A stretch of 64,000 nucleotides of DNA from Azoarcus sp. L1K30 (GCF_018122735.1 NZ_JAGRRD010000001.1:3775475-3839474); one strand, 5' to 3'; numbered from the stretch's first letter, positions 53,102-62,713 are shown. The notes: generated by a model from the sequence alone, not told the origin. Made by a program: numbers and translations.

Positions 53102-54238
53102 ATGAACACCCTGAACCCGCAGGCAATGCCGGCTGCCGACCGGCGCATTCCCGTGACCGTGCTCACCGGTTTTCTCGGCGCGGGCAAGACGACCCTGCTC
53201 AACCACCTGTTGCGCCAGCCCGAGATGGCGGGGGTAGCGGTGCTGATCAACGAGTTCGGCGAAGTCGGCGTCGATCACCATCTGGTGGAGAAGGTCGATG
53301 ACGCCATCGTGCTGCTCGACGCCGGGTGCATCTGCTGCAGCATGCAGGGCGATCTGGTCAAGGCACTCAAGGGCATGTTCATGCGCGCGTTGCGCAAGGA
53401 GATTCCCCCGGTGAGACGGGTGCTGATCGAGACCACCGGCCTGGCGGATCCGGTACCGGTGGTGCACACCCTCATGGAAGAGCTCTTCATCGCCGATCGC
53501 TATTATTGCGATGGTGTCATCACTGCGGTCGATATCACCCATGCGCTCGATCAGCTTGGTGCACATCGCGAGGCCGTGCGCCAGGTGGCAATGGCCGATC
53601 GTGTGCTGCTGACCAAGATGGATCTTGCGGAGGAAACGATGTCCGCAGCCGTCGCGGCCCGTGTGAGCGCACTCAATCCCGGCGCGAGCCAGGTGCGGGT
53701 CAGTAGCGGCAGGGTGGCCGCTGACGCAGTATTCGGTTGCGGGTTGTATGACGCCACGGCCAAGGTGCCGGATGTTGCCGCATGGTTGGGTGAAGAGCGC
53801 GTGCGCCGGGAGCAGGCGCGCGCGGCGGCCGCACCGGGGGCATGGCGCTCGCCAGGACGTCGTGCCGAGGTCAAGGGCGGGTCAGTGCCTGTGCGTCACG
53901 ACTCGGGGGTGAGCAGCTTCGTGCTGCGTTTCTCCGAGCCACTGAGCTGGTTCGGGTTTTCCGACGCACTGGGTTTGTTGTTGCAGGTATACGGCGAACG
54001 TATCCTGCGTATCAAGGGGGTGCTCAATGTCATCGGCGACCCCCTGCCACGCATCATCCAGTGCGTTCAGCACACCGTCTATCCGCCCACCAGCCTGGCT
54101 GTGTGGCCGGAAACGCCGCCATGCAACGATCGCAGGAGCCGACTCGTCTTCATCGTGAGGGATCTGCCGCGGGAAGAGGTGGAGAACATGCTGATCAGCG
54201 TCGGCGGCGTGCAGACCGACCCCGATTTGCCCGCCTGA
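53102..54238 (+). CDS. CobW/COG0523-family GTPase (metal chaperone type)
   Basis: 378 residues. G1 GFLGAGKT (residues 23-30), metal-binding CICC (76-79), ETTGLADP switch, NKxD-like LLTKMD; C-terminal CobW domain with the long basic linker near residues 240-280. COG0523 proteins deliver zinc, cobalt or iron. Start at ATG 53102, chosen because the Walker motif then sits at its usual position; ATG 53126 (MPAADRR) is possible. No cobalamin or zinc genes are adjacent; the B12-dependent icmF is 25 kb away, so no link is claimed. Confidence 0.9.
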   Translation: MNTLNPQAMPAADRRIPVTVLTGFLGAGKTTLLNHLLRQPEMAGVAVLINEFGEVGVDHHLVEKVDDAIVLLDAGCICCSMQGDLVKALKGMFMRALRKEIPPVRRVLIETTGLADPVPVVHTLMEELFIADRYYCDGVITAVDITHALDQLGAHREAVRQVAMADRVLLTKMDLAEETMSAAVAARVSALNPGASQVRVSSGRVAADAVFGCGLYDATAKVPDVAAWLGEERVRREQARAAAAPGAWRSPGRRAEVKGGSVPVRHDSGVSSFVLRFSEPLSWFGFSDALGLLLQVYGERILRIKGVLNVIGDPLPRIIQCVQHTVYPPTSLAVWPETPPCNDRRSRLVFIVRDLPREEVENMLISVGGVQTDPDLPA

Positions 54239-54401
54239 ACGGCTTGGATCGTACCGGGCCGAAGGCGGACCGTCGTTGCTCGCCCGTTGCTGTTCGGGCT
54301 GTAAGCGTCGGCTACCGAGTTCCGACCAAACGTGTGGGAGCATCGCGGTGTCCAGCGCCGGCGTGCAGACGGGAAAAGTCGATATCGATGAGGGGCCAGG
54401 C

Positions 54402-55142
54402 ATGCGGCAGTGCTGGATGGGAATGCTTTTCTGCTTCGGGTGCAGCCTCGCCGTGACGACGCATGCCCAGGACCTCCGCGCTCCGGTGAGCATCGCTGCG
54501 TTCTCGGCAGCCGCGCCCGGAGCGCCGGTTCCGCAGCCGTGGCAGGTGCAGACCTTGCCGGGGGTGGCGCGCGAGAACACGTTTGCATTGGTGTCCGACG
54601 AAGGTCGCACGGTGCTGGAGGTCCATTCCGAGTCGGCGGCGTCGACGTTGGCGCATGCGCTCGCGGTCGATCCGGAACGGTTTCCGCGCCTGAGCTGGCG
54701 CTGGAAAGTATCGAGGGCCGTCGCGGGGTCGGACTTTTCCCGCAAGGCGGGCGACGACTATGCCGCCCGGGTGTACGTGCTCTTCGACTATCCGCTTGAG
54801 AAGCTGTCGCTTGGTGACCGCATCAAGCTGGCGTTGGGGCGAACGCTCTACGGCGCCGAGCTGCCGACTGCGGCCATTGCCTATGTGTGGGGGACGGCGC
54901 AGCGCGCCGGGGCCAGCGGACCCAATCCGTACACCGATCGGGTGCAGATGATCGTCGTCGACAGCGGTGACGGAGCGGTCGGCCAGTGGCGCGAGGTGAG
55001 CCGCGACCTTGCGGCGGACTTCCGGTCCGTATTTGGAGACGAAGTCCCGCGGGTGGTTGGCATTGCATTGAGTGCGGATACGGACAACACCGGTGAAACG
55101 GTGACGGCGCGCTTCGGCGATTTGCGCTTTCTGTCGCGCTGA
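54402..55142 (+). CDS. DUF3047-family exported protein
   Basis: 246 residues. N-terminal signal peptide (MLFCFGCSLAVTTHAQ) and the DUF3047 pattern: ERFPRLSWRWKVSR, DDYAARVYVLFDYP, AIAYVWGTAQRAG and DTDNTGETVTARFGDL. Function unknown; a carbohydrate-binding-like beta sandwich in the periplasm is suggested by family texture only. ATG 54417 is an alternative start giving a shorter signal. Downstream gene at 55200 is in the same direction. Confidence 0.75.
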   Translation: MRQCWMGMLFCFGCSLAVTTHAQDLRAPVSIAAFSAAAPGAPVPQPWQVQTLPGVARENTFALVSDEGRTVLEVHSESAASTLAHALAVDPERFPRLSWRWKVSRAVAGSDFSRKAGDDYAARVYVLFDYPLEKLSLGDRIKLALGRTLYGAELPTAAIAYVWGTAQRAGASGPNPYTDRVQMIVVDSGDGAVGQWREVSRDLAADFRSVFGDEVPRVVGIALSADTDNTGETVTARFGDLRFLSR

Positions 55143-55199
55143 TGTCCCGCCCGGCGACGGGGGCGGTATCCTGAGCTTTTCTGTCTTGGCTGAACGACG

Positions 55200-55742
55200 A
55201 TGAGCGCTGCTTCGTCCTTTCCTGAATGGCCTTCCGTGCCGGCCTGTTATGGGTGGCTGTCCCTGGACCGTCGCGGGGCCTGGCGCTTGCGTGGAGACCC
55301 CGTCCGCCATGCGGGGCTGAACGCCTTCATCGCCGCGAACTATGAAGCTGAGCAGGGCGGCGCATGGGTGGTCAGGAACGGGCCACAGAAGGTCTACGTC
55401 GCGCTCGATTACACGCCCTGGGTCATGCGGCTCGATGGGGACGGCAGACTCCGGACCCACACGGGGCGTCGTGCCGGTGAGGTTCTGGCGGCGCATCTCG
55501 ACGAGCAGGGCAACGTACTGTTTGCCACGACGGTCGGCGTGGGGCTGCTCGACGATCGCGACCTCGCGGACTTTCTTGCCCAGTGTCGCCTGAGCAATGG
55601 CCTGCCGGCCGATGAGGAGGCCCTGTTCGCGGTCATGGCGGGTGAGGGCCGTGTGCTGTGGAACGGTGTGACGCTTACCCCCATTGCGGCCGAAGACGTG
55701 CCGGTACGCTATCAATTCGATCCCGCGCCTGCCGGGTCATGA
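55200..55742 (+). CDS. Conserved hypothetical protein, 180 residues
   Basis: No signal peptide or TM helix. Pattern: CYGWLSLDRRGAWRLRG, GPQKVYVALDYTPWVMRLD and LTPIAAEDVPVRYQF. Rich in Trp and beta-prone, reminiscent of small DUF proteins found next to core metabolic genes in betaproteobacteria. I do not recognise the function. It follows the DUF3047 gene after 57 bases and probably shares its promoter. Confidence 0.7.
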   Translation: MSAASSFPEWPSVPACYGWLSLDRRGAWRLRGDPVRHAGLNAFIAANYEAEQGGAWVVRNGPQKVYVALDYTPWVMRLDGDGRLRTHTGRRAGEVLAAHLDEQGNVLFATTVGVGLLDDRDLADFLAQCRLSNGLPADEEALFAVMAGEGRVLWNGVTLTPIAAEDVPVRYQFDPAPAGS

Positions 55743-55900
55743 TTTGTGCGGTGCGGTCAGACTGGCTGGAAGAGATGAATATCAGATAATGACGAATGAC
55801 ATTCTTTCATCGCTGTATGTGGATTAAGTGGCGCAGAATGGTGTCTTGAGCATTTATAAAGATTCTTATACCGTCATAGATAAATTCACGAGGCGGGTTA

Positions 55901-55929
55901 TTGCATCGCAGCAATGATGGCGCTATTCT
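55901..55929 (+). promoter_or_regulatory. Candidate sRNA promoter
   Basis: TTGCAT (55901-55906), spacer 17, TATTCT (55924-55929). ATTGC (55900-55904) and GCAAT (55911-55915) form a small inverted repeat over the -35 box, a possible operator. Matches are moderate. Confidence 0.4.
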
Positions 55930-55935
55930 GCAGCT

Positions 55936-55999
55936 GTCTCCTCCACTCTCCTCCATGGATGTGGATTTCAGCCCGGGCCCGAAAGCGCCCGGGCTTTTT
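55936..55999 (+). ncRNA. Candidate small RNA with two anti-SD motifs
   Basis: A predicted transcript of about 65 bases between a sigma-70-like promoter and a strong terminator hairpin (AGCCCGGGC/GCCCGGGCT, T-run). Two CTCCTCC motifs (55938-55944, 55948-55954) are complementary to Shine-Dalgarno sequences. TCCAC/GTGGA (55942-55946, 55961-55965) can place the second motif in a loop. No ORF of note. This resembles trans-acting translation-blocking sRNAs; existence is predicted only. Confidence 0.45.
55970..55999 (+). terminator. Rho-independent terminator
   Basis: AGCCCGGGC (55970-55978), 8-base loop, GCCCGGGCT (55987-55995), followed by T4CT4. It is 230 bases after the nearest upstream gene, so it more likely ends an independent small transcript. 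Confidence 0.75.
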
Positions 56000-56129
56000 C
56001 TTTTCTGCGCTGCCTCGGCTCTCGAAGCGGCCTTCGCCTGCACACAATGATGCATCGGGTTCCGGTGACCTCGCCGGGGGGCGTGCGCCTTTCAGACGGG
56101 CGCTTGATCGGGCTTGCGATAATTAATAC

Positions 56130-56157
56130 TTGACATTGGATAAGTGAAACGTATGAT
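56130..56157 (+). promoter_or_regulatory. Promoter of the TetR/beta-oxidation unit
   Basis: TTGACA (perfect, 56130-56135), 16-base spacer, TATGAT (56152-56157). A strong sigma-70 promoter; start of transcription near 56164, inside the palindrome. Confidence 0.75.
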
Positions 56158-56175
56158 TAAAACGATCGTTTTAAT
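56156..56175. promoter_or_regulatory. Perfect 20-bp palindrome, probable TetR operator
   Basis: ATTAAAACGATCGTTTTAAT is fully self-complementary. It overlaps the end of the -10 box and the transcription start, the classic position for autorepression by the TetR protein encoded immediately downstream. Confidence 0.7.
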
Positions 56176-56187
56176 TGGATGTTTCAA

Positions 56188-56883
56188 ATGACCCTGTCAG
56201 ACAGTCGTTCGACGACGCCCGACACCCGTGATCGCATTCTCGATGCGGCTGAGGCCCTGTTCGTGGAGCATGGGCTCGAAGCCACCTCGATGCGCATGAT
56301 CACTGGCCGGGCCGCGGCGAACCTGGCAGCGGTCAATTACCACTTCGGCAGCAAGGATGCGTTGATCCAGGCAGTCTTCAGGCGCAGGCTGACCGAGCTC
56401 AACCGTCAACGCTTGGCTGCACTCGATCGTATCGAGGCCGAAGCGAGCGGGGCTCAGATCAAGCCGAGCCAGATCGTAGAGGCCTTTTTCGGCACCGCAC
56501 TGGCGCTTGCCGCAGACACCGAGCATGGCGGCAGTACCTTCATGCGTCTGCTCGGGCGCACCTATACCGAGCCCAACGGCTTCGTGCGCCAATTCCTAGC
56601 CGAAGAGTACGCCGAAGTGCTGGAACGCTTTCTCGCCGCGCTGTACGGATCTCTGCCCGGTGTGCCGCGTGAGGAAATCCTGTGGCGTTTCCATTTCATG
56701 ATGGGCGCCATGTCCTACGCAATTGCAGGCACGGACGCGCTGCAGCTCTTTGCGGGGACCTTTGACGATGCCGATCCGCAGCGACTGATGCCGCGGCTGA
56801 TGTCCTTCCTGCTGGGCGGCCTGCGTGCGCCGCTGCCGACCTTCGTGCCGACCGATGAACGCCATGGGCTCGATGCTGCCTGA
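56188..56883 (+). CDS. TetR-family transcriptional regulator of the beta-oxidation operon
   Basis: 231 residues. HTH at about residues 10-55 (TRDRILDAAEALFVEHG; NLAAVNYHFGSKDALI). The C-terminal ligand domain (about 75-215) is of the type often found in acyl-CoA-responsive repressors of fatty-acid genes (PsrA/FadR-like; inference). ATG 56188 is chosen because the palindrome ends 3 bases before the first ATG (56179), leaving no room for a ribosome site. It is 66 bases upstream of fadE, in the same direction, and probably represses itself and the operon until an acyl-CoA binds. Confidence 0.92.
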   Translation: MTLSDSRSTTPDTRDRILDAAEALFVEHGLEATSMRMITGRAAANLAAVNYHFGSKDALIQAVFRRRLTELNRQRLAALDRIEAEASGAQIKPSQIVEAFFGTALALAADTEHGGSTFMRLLGRTYTEPNGFVRQFLAEEYAEVLERFLAALYGSLPGVPREEILWRFHFMMGAMSYAIAGTDALQLFAGTFDDADPQRLMPRLMSFLLGGLRAPLPTFVPTDERHGLDAA

Positions 56884-56949
56884 CCAATACTTGCGATTGA
56901 TGGCGAAGCGCAGCGACAAGACTGCAATCGCCGGTGAAAGGAGACTGTG

Positions 56950-59424
56950 ATGATGTGGCTGATTCTGTTTTCCCTCCCTCCCTTGGCTGGTGCGCTCGCC
57001 TACGGGCGAGCGCCACTTTTTGCCTGGCTTGGGGTTGGTCTGGCGTGGATCGGCGCCTTCGCCGCCGCGGCGGGCTGGTCGATCTGGGCGGCGCTGCTGG
57101 TGATGCTGGTGTTCGGTGCAATCATGGGGGCCTTCATCAACCGGGCGTTCCGTCGCGACTTCATCACCGCGCCGATCTTCAAGGCCTTTCGTCGCGCCCT
57201 GCCCTCGATGTCGCAGACCGAGCGCGACGCGCTCGAAGCCGGCACGGTGTGGTGGGAAGGCGAGCTGTTTACCGGTGCCCCGGACTGGAAGAAGCTCTCG
57301 GCCTATCCGTGGCCCAGGCTCAATGAGGAAGAGCAGGCCTTTCTGGATAACGAGACCGAGGAACTGTGCCGCCTGGTCAGGGACTGGGATGTCACCCAGC
57401 AGCAGGACATGCCGGAACAGGTGTGGGCATATATCCGGTCCAAGGGCTTCCTCGGCATGATCATTCCCAGGGAATTTGGCGGCAAGGGATTCTCCGCCTT
57501 TGCTCATTCCCAGGTCGTCACCAAACTGTCGACACGATCGTCGACGCCGGCGGTGACGGTCATGGTGCCCAATTCGCTCGGGCCGGCGGAACTGTTGCTG
57601 CACTATGGCACCGACGAACAGAAGGCGTATTACCTGCCGCGCCTGGCGCGGGGCGACGACATTCCGGCCTTTGCACTGACCAGTCCGTGGGCGGGGTCGG
57701 ACGCGGCGTCGATTCCGGATGCGGGCGTGGTGTGCAAGGGAATATGGAACGGGCAGGAAGTGCTAGGCGCGCGGGTGTCCATCGACAAGCGCTACATCAC
57801 GCTGGCGCCGGTATGCACCGTTTTCGGCCTGGCATTCCGTCTGTACGACCCCGAGCACCTGCTCGGCGAAGAGGCTGATCTCGGCATCACCTGCGCACTG
57901 GTGCCGCACGACCACCCCGGCGTGGAGATCGGCCGGCGACATTTCCCGCTCAATGCGGTGTGGATGAACGGGCCGATTCGCGGCAAGGATGTCTTCATGC
58001 CGCTTGACTTCATCATCGGCGGGCCGGCAATGGCGGGGCAGGGCTGGCGCATGCTGATGGAGTGCCTGGCCGCAGGGCGCAGCATCTCGCTGCCGGGCTC
58101 CAACACCGGCATGCAGAAACTCACCGCGCGCGCCGTCGGTGCCTATGCGCGGGTGCGCTATCAGTTCAAGACCGCCATCGGCCGGTTCGAAGGTGTGGAG
58201 GAGGCGCTTACCCGCATCGGCGCCAACACCTATTTGAGCGACGCCACTCGCATCATGACTGCAGGGGCAATCGATCTCGGCGAGAAGCCTTCGGTGGTGT
58301 CGGCCATCGTCAAGTATCACGTTACCGAGCGTGCGCGTCAGACCGTCAACGACGGCATGGATGTGATCGGCGGCAAGGGCATCTGCCTCGGGCCGCAGAA
58401 CTTTCTCGGCCGCGCCTATCAGCAGATTCCGGTTGGCATTACCGTCGAAGGTGCCAACATCCTCACCCGCAGCCTGATTCTGTTCGGCCAGGGTGCGGTG
58501 CGCTGCCATCCGCATGTGATGGATGAAATGAAGGCGGCGCAGCAGGGCGATCTGGATGCCTTCGATGCCGCGCTCTGGGCGCACGTCGGCTACACGGTGA
58601 CCAACGGCGCACGGGCACTTGTGATGGGGCTCACCGGTTCCCATTTCGTAAAGATCGACGCCGACGTGGCGCCCGAAACGCGTCGCTACTATCAGCAGCT
58701 GACGCGTTTCTCGGCGGCGTTTGCGTTCCTCTCCGACCTGTCCATGGGCACCATGGGCGGCGCGCTCAAGCGCAAGGAAAAGCTCTCCGCCCGGCTGGGT
58801 GACATCCTGTCGCTGATGTACCTCGCCTCGGCCACGCTGCGGCGCTTCGAGGCCGAGGGGCGGCAGCAGGCCGACGCGCCGCTGATGCACTGGGCGATCT
58901 GGGATTGCATGTTCCGCGCGCAGAATGCCTTCGAAGGCGTGATTGCGAACTTCCCCAATCGTCTGGTTGCCATGTTGCTGCGACGGCTGGTCGTGTTCCC
59001 GCTCGGCCGCCCCTACGTGGTGCCGTCGGACCGACTGGGCCACGAGGTGGCGAAGCTATTGATCGAGCCGTCCGCGAGTCGCGACCGGCTTACCGCGGAC
59101 GTCTATCTGCCGACCGATCTCGATGAGCCGGTGGCGGCGCTTGAAGCCGCCCTGCTGGCGACGGTCGAGGCCGAGCCGATCGAGGCAAAGGTCAAGCAGG
59201 CGATGCGAGCGGGCAGCTTCGAGCCCGGGCTGCTGGTGGGCGGCGGGGTGGATGCCCTGTGGAAGAAGGCCCACGAGACTGGCGTCATCGGCAGCGACGA
59301 GTTTGCAGTGCTGCAACGTCGTGGCGAGTTGCGCGACAAGGTCATCCGGGTGGACGACTTCCCTTTCGATTTCGGACTGCGCGCGGCCCTGCGTGACATG
59401 CCGGCGCTGAAGGAGGCCGCGTGA
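56950..59424 (+). CDS. fadE: Acyl-CoA dehydrogenase, FadE type
   Basis: 824 residues, the length of the E. coli FadE family (814). Two N-terminal hydrophobic segments (about residues 1-70), then the acyl-CoA dehydrogenase domain with ALTSPWAGSDAASIPD and FKTAIGRFEGVEEALTRI, and a C-terminal FadE-specific extension (DUF1974-like) of about 280 residues. It makes trans-2-enoyl-CoA from acyl-CoA, electrons leaving via ETF. AAAGGAG at 56937-56943 favours ATG 56950. First structural gene of the coupled operon; overlaps the thiolase by 4 bases. Confidence 0.93.
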   Translation: MMWLILFSLPPLAGALAYGRAPLFAWLGVGLAWIGAFAAAAGWSIWAALLVMLVFGAIMGAFINRAFRRDFITAPIFKAFRRALPSMSQTERDALEAGTVWWEGELFTGAPDWKKLSAYPWPRLNEEEQAFLDNETEELCRLVRDWDVTQQQDMPEQVWAYIRSKGFLGMIIPREFGGKGFSAFAHSQVVTKLSTRSSTPAVTVMVPNSLGPAELLLHYGTDEQKAYYLPRLARGDDIPAFALTSPWAGSDAASIPDAGVVCKGIWNGQEVLGARVSIDKRYITLAPVCTVFGLAFRLYDPEHLLGEEADLGITCALVPHDHPGVEIGRRHFPLNAVWMNGPIRGKDVFMPLDFIIGGPAMAGQGWRMLMECLAAGRSISLPGSNTGMQKLTARAVGAYARVRYQFKTAIGRFEGVEEALTRIGANTYLSDATRIMTAGAIDLGEKPSVVSAIVKYHVTERARQTVNDGMDVIGGKGICLGPQNFLGRAYQQIPVGITVEGANILTRSLILFGQGAVRCHPHVMDEMKAAQQGDLDAFDAALWAHVGYTVTNGARALVMGLTGSHFVKIDADVAPETRRYYQQLTRFSAAFAFLSDLSMGTMGGALKRKEKLSARLGDILSLMYLASATLRRFEAEGRQQADAPLMHWAIWDCMFRAQNAFEGVIANFPNRLVAMLLRRLVVFPLGRPYVVPSDRLGHEVAKLLIEPSASRDRLTADVYLPTDLDEPVAALEAALLATVEAEPIEAKVKQAMRAGSFEPGLLVGGGVDALWKKAHETGVIGSDEFAVLQRRGELRDKVIRVDDFPFDFGLRAALRDMPALKEAA

Positions 59425-60707
59425 GTCGGGACGTATTCATCATCGACGGTGCGCGTACGCCATTTCTCAAGTCGCGCAATACGCCGGGGCCGTTCTCGGC
59501 GTCCGATCTGGCAACAGCGGCGGGCACCGCCCTGCTGGCACGCCAGCGCTTTGCGCCCGATCAGCTGGACGAAGTCATCCTGGGGTGCGCCAGCCCTGCG
59601 CCCGACGAAGTGAACATCGGCCGCGTGACGGCATTGCGCATGGGCTGTGGGCTGAAAGTGCCCGGATGGACGGTGATGCGCAATTGCGCCAGCGGCATGC
59701 AGGCGATCGATTCGGCAATGGTCAATATCCAGGCCGGGCGCTCGCAGCTGGTGCTGGCGGGCGGTGTGGATGCACTGTCGCGTGCGCCGCTGCTGCTGTC
59801 GGAGGCGATGGTGCGCTGGTTGTCGTCATGGTACGCGGCGAAGTCGGTCAGCGAACGCTTGGCGGTGGTGCGCAGATTCCGCCTCGGCAATCTTGCCCCG
59901 GTGATCGGCATCATGAAAGGCCTGACGGATCCGGTCGTGGGGCAGTTGATGGGGCAGACCGCCGAGAATCTGGCATGGAAATTCGGCATCACGCGTGAAG
60001 ACATGGATGCGTACGCGGTCGAGAGTCACAAGCGTGTCGCCTTTGCCCAGGATGCGGGCCATTTCGATGCCGAGATTGTGCCGCTGATCGATCGTGACGG
60101 CACGGTGTATAAGACCGATGACGGCCTGCGCCGCGATGCGTCGATGGCTGGGCTGGCAAAGCTCAAGCCGTTTTTCGACAGGCGCTACGGCAAGGTGACC
60201 GCCGGTAACAGCTCCCAGATCACCGATGGTGCGGCCTGGCTGGTGCTGGCCTCGGCCGAAGCGGTCGAGCGCTTCGGGCTGGAGCCGATGGGGCGTATCG
60301 TCGACAGTGAATGGGCGGCCCTGGCGCCCGAGCAAATGGGCTTGGGGCCGGTGCATGCAGCACAGCCCATCCTGCACCGACATGGCTTGCGCCCGGGCGA
60401 TCTCGACGCGTGGGAGCTCAACGAGGCGTTCGCCGCCCAGGTCGTCGCCTGTCTGCTTGCCTTCGGTGACGACGCCTATTTCAACGAGCACTTCGGCGTC
60501 GACAAGGCACCGGGTGCGCCCGACACCGCCCGGCTCAACATCGACGGCGGTGCGGTGGCACAGGGTCATCCGGTGGGGGCGAGCGGCGTGCGCATCGTGC
60601 TGCATCTGCTGCAAGTGTTGCGACGTACAGGCGGGCGCCGCGGCATGGCCAGCATCTGCATCGGTGGCGGACAGGGTGGCGCCATGCTGGTGGAGGCAAT
60701 GCAATGA
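59421..60707 (+). CDS. fadI: Acetyl-CoA C-acyltransferase (FadI-type thiolase)
   Basis: 428 residues. Nucleophile Cys89 in NCASGMQA, His383 in QGHPVGASG and Cys413 in CIGGGQGG give the complete thiolase active site. It cleaves 3-ketoacyl-CoA to acetyl-CoA and a shortened acyl-CoA. GTG start lies in the GTGA overlap with fadE and its stop overlaps the next ATG. FadI rather than FadA because of the extra length and the pairing with a FadJ-like partner. Confidence 0.92.
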   Translation: MSRDVFIIDGARTPFLKSRNTPGPFSASDLATAAGTALLARQRFAPDQLDEVILGCASPAPDEVNIGRVTALRMGCGLKVPGWTVMRNCASGMQAIDSAMVNIQAGRSQLVLAGGVDALSRAPLLLSEAMVRWLSSWYAAKSVSERLAVVRRFRLGNLAPVIGIMKGLTDPVVGQLMGQTAENLAWKFGITREDMDAYAVESHKRVAFAQDAGHFDAEIVPLIDRDGTVYKTDDGLRRDASMAGLAKLKPFFDRRYGKVTAGNSSQITDGAAWLVLASAEAVERFGLEPMGRIVDSEWAALAPEQMGLGPVHAAQPILHRHGLRPGDLDAWELNEAFAAQVVACLLAFGDDAYFNEHFGVDKAPGAPDTARLNIDGGAVAQGHPVGASGVRIVLHLLQVLRRTGGRRGMASICIGGGQGGAMLVEAMQ

Positions 60708-62713
60708 ACCAGGTCGTAAACGACTGGCAGCACTGGCGGCTGCGCCGTGAGGCGGACGGCCTGGCGTGGCTGGCGCTCGACAAGGCAGGCAGTACCACCA
60801 ACTCGCTCTCTGCCGCCGTGATGGACGAGCTTGGTAGCGTGCTCGACGCGCTCGACGCCGAGCCGCCTGCAGCGTTGGTGATTGCTTCGGCCAAGGCGTC
60901 GGGTTTCATCGCGGGAGCTGACATCGAGGAGTTCTCGACACTCACCTCGGCTGCCGACGCCCGCGCGCTGGTCGCCCGCGGTTGGCTGCTGTTCGAACGT
61001 CTGGCAGAAGTCGACTACCCCACGCTGGCACTGATCCGGGGGCACTGTCTGGGCGGCGGACTCGAACTTGCGCTGGCTTGTCGCTATCGAGTCGTGGTCG
61101 ACGAGCCAGGAACCCGGCTCGCGCTTCCCGAAGTGATGCTTGGCATCGTGCCGGGCTGGGGTGGCATGAAACGTCTGCCGGCCCGCATCGGACCGGTGCA
61201 GGCCCTCGACCTGATGCTCACCGGCAAGTCGGTGGATGCAAAGAAGGCGACGCGTATCGGCTTGGCCGACGATTGCGTGCCACCACGGGTCATGGAGAAC
61301 GCGGCCCGCATGCGGGTGCGCTCGGGCTGTGCCAATCTGCCCCTGCCGTGGATGGCGCGGCTGATGAATGGGCCGCTGAAATCAAAGGTGGCGGACAAGG
61401 CAAGAAAGCAGGTCGCCGATCGAGCGCGCCGCGAGCATTATCCCGCGCCTTACGCGATCATCGACATGTGGGCGCGCTTCGACGGCAATGCGCTGGCGGT
61501 ACCGGCGGGTGAGCCGGCCTCGCTGGAGACGATCTTCGCCTCGCCCACCACGGGCAACCTGCTGCGGGTCTACCATCTGCAGGAGCGCCTGAAGGGCTTC
61601 GGCAAGGACGTCGATTTCACCCCGCGTCATGTACATGTGGTCGGCGCCGGGGTGATGGGTGGCGACATCGCGGCCGTGTGTGCGCAGCGCGGCCTGACCG
61701 TGACCCTGCAGGACCAGACCGTGGAGCGCATCGCCCCCGCGATTGCGCGCGCAGCCAAGATGTTCGAGCGCCGGTTCAAGGGCGACGGGCGCCAGGTGCG
61801 CTTTGCGCTCGATCGCATGATTCCCGATCCTCGGGGCCATGGTGTCGCGCGCGCCGATGTCATCATCGAGGCCATCTTCGAAAATCTGGATGCGAAGCGG
61901 GCCCTGTTTTCCGAGCTCGAGCGCAAGGCACGGCCGGATGCCATCCTCGCCAGCAACACCTCCAGCCTGAAGCTGGAAGACATCGCAGGCTGTCTGTCCG
62001 ATTCCGCTCGCCTCATTGGCATTCACTTCTTCAACCCGGTTGCGATGATGCCGCTGGTCGAGGTGGTGGCGGGCGAGCAATCGGATGCGCTTGCCTTGCA
62101 GCGTGCGGCAGCCTTTGTACGCAGTCTCGACAAGTTGCCGCTGCCGGTGAAGAGCGCCCCCGGCTTCCTCGTCAATGCAGTGCTTGGCCCCTACATGCTG
62201 GAGGCGCTGCGCTGTGTCGAGGAAGGCGTCGCAGCTGAGGTCGTCGATACCGCACTCGTCGAGTTCGGCATGCCGATGGGACCGGTAGAGCTGGTCGATA
62301 CGGTCGGCCTCGATATCGCGGTGGCAGCCGGCAAGGCGTTGGCCGGCGACGGTGGCGAGCCACCGCAGAAGCTGCTGGCGCTGGTGTCGGCGGGCAAGCT
62401 CGGCAAGAAAAGCGGCGAGGGCTATTACCGGTGGGACGATGGCAAGCCAGAGCGGGCAAAAGGGGTGACTGCACCCACAGGGCTTGCCGAGCGCATCCTT
62501 TCGCCGCTGCTGTCCGCCACCCGGCGCTGTGTTGACGCAGGCGTCGTCGCGGACGCCGACCTGGCCGACGCCGGCGTGATCTTCGGTACCGGTTTCGCGC
62601 CATGGAGCGGCGGCCCGATGCACTACCAGCAAACCCGCAAGAAGGCGCCGACTGGTAGCGCAGTCGCCGTCAACGATCATATTTCGCCAGCCGCCCAACA
62701 GGAGCCGTCATGA
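60704..62713 (+). CDS. fadJ: Bifunctional enoyl-CoA hydratase/3-hydroxyacyl-CoA dehydrogenase (FadJ-like)
   Basis: 669 residues, shorter than E. coli FadB/FadJ (714-729). Crotonase domain at residues about 10-190 with oxyanion site SGFIAGADIEEF, GHCLGGGLELALACRY (first Glu) and LPEVMLGIVPGWGG (second Glu). The NAD-binding domain starts at VVGAGVMGGDIA (about residue 312), followed by two 3HCDH C-terminal modules (FFNPVAMMPLVEVV; NAVLGPYMLEAL). It performs hydration and oxidation in beta-oxidation. ATGA overlaps at both ends mark tight coupling. Confidence 0.92.
   Translation: MNQVVNDWQHWRLRREADGLAWLALDKAGSTTNSLSAAVMDELGSVLDALDAEPPAALVIASAKASGFIAGADIEEFSTLTSAADARALVARGWLLFERLAEVDYPTLALIRGHCLGGGLELALACRYRVVVDEPGTRLALPEVMLGIVPGWGGMKRLPARIGPVQALDLMLTGKSVDAKKATRIGLADDCVPPRVMENAARMRVRSGCANLPLPWMARLMNGPLKSKVADKARKQVADRARREHYPAPYAIIDMWARFDGNALAVPAGEPASLETIFASPTTGNLLRVYHLQERLKGFGKDVDFTPRHVHVVGAGVMGGDIAAVCAQRGLTVTLQDQTVERIAPAIARAAKMFERRFKGDGRQVRFALDRMIPDPRGHGVARADVIIEAIFENLDAKRALFSELERKARPDAILASNTSSLKLEDIAGCLSDSARLIGIHFFNPVAMMPLVEVVAGEQSDALALQRAAAFVRSLDKLPLPVKSAPGFLVNAVLGPYMLEALRCVEEGVAAEVVDTALVEFGMPMGPVELVDTVGLDIAVAAGKALAGDGGEPPQKLLALVSAGKLGKKSGEGYYRWDDGKPERAKGVTAPTGLAERILSPLLSATRRCVDAGVVADADLADAGVIFGTGFAPWSGGPMHYQQTRKKAPTGSAVAVNDHISPAAQQEPS

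Larger units (their letters stand above)
55743..56187. other. 445-bp intergenic region with candidate sRNA and TetR promoter
   Basis: The first 155 bases are AT-rich for this genome (around 55790-55890) and hold no gene. Then follow the candidate sRNA promoter, transcript and terminator (55901-55999) and, at 56130-56175, the promoter and palindromic operator of the TetR gene, each listed separately. Confidence 0.6.
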
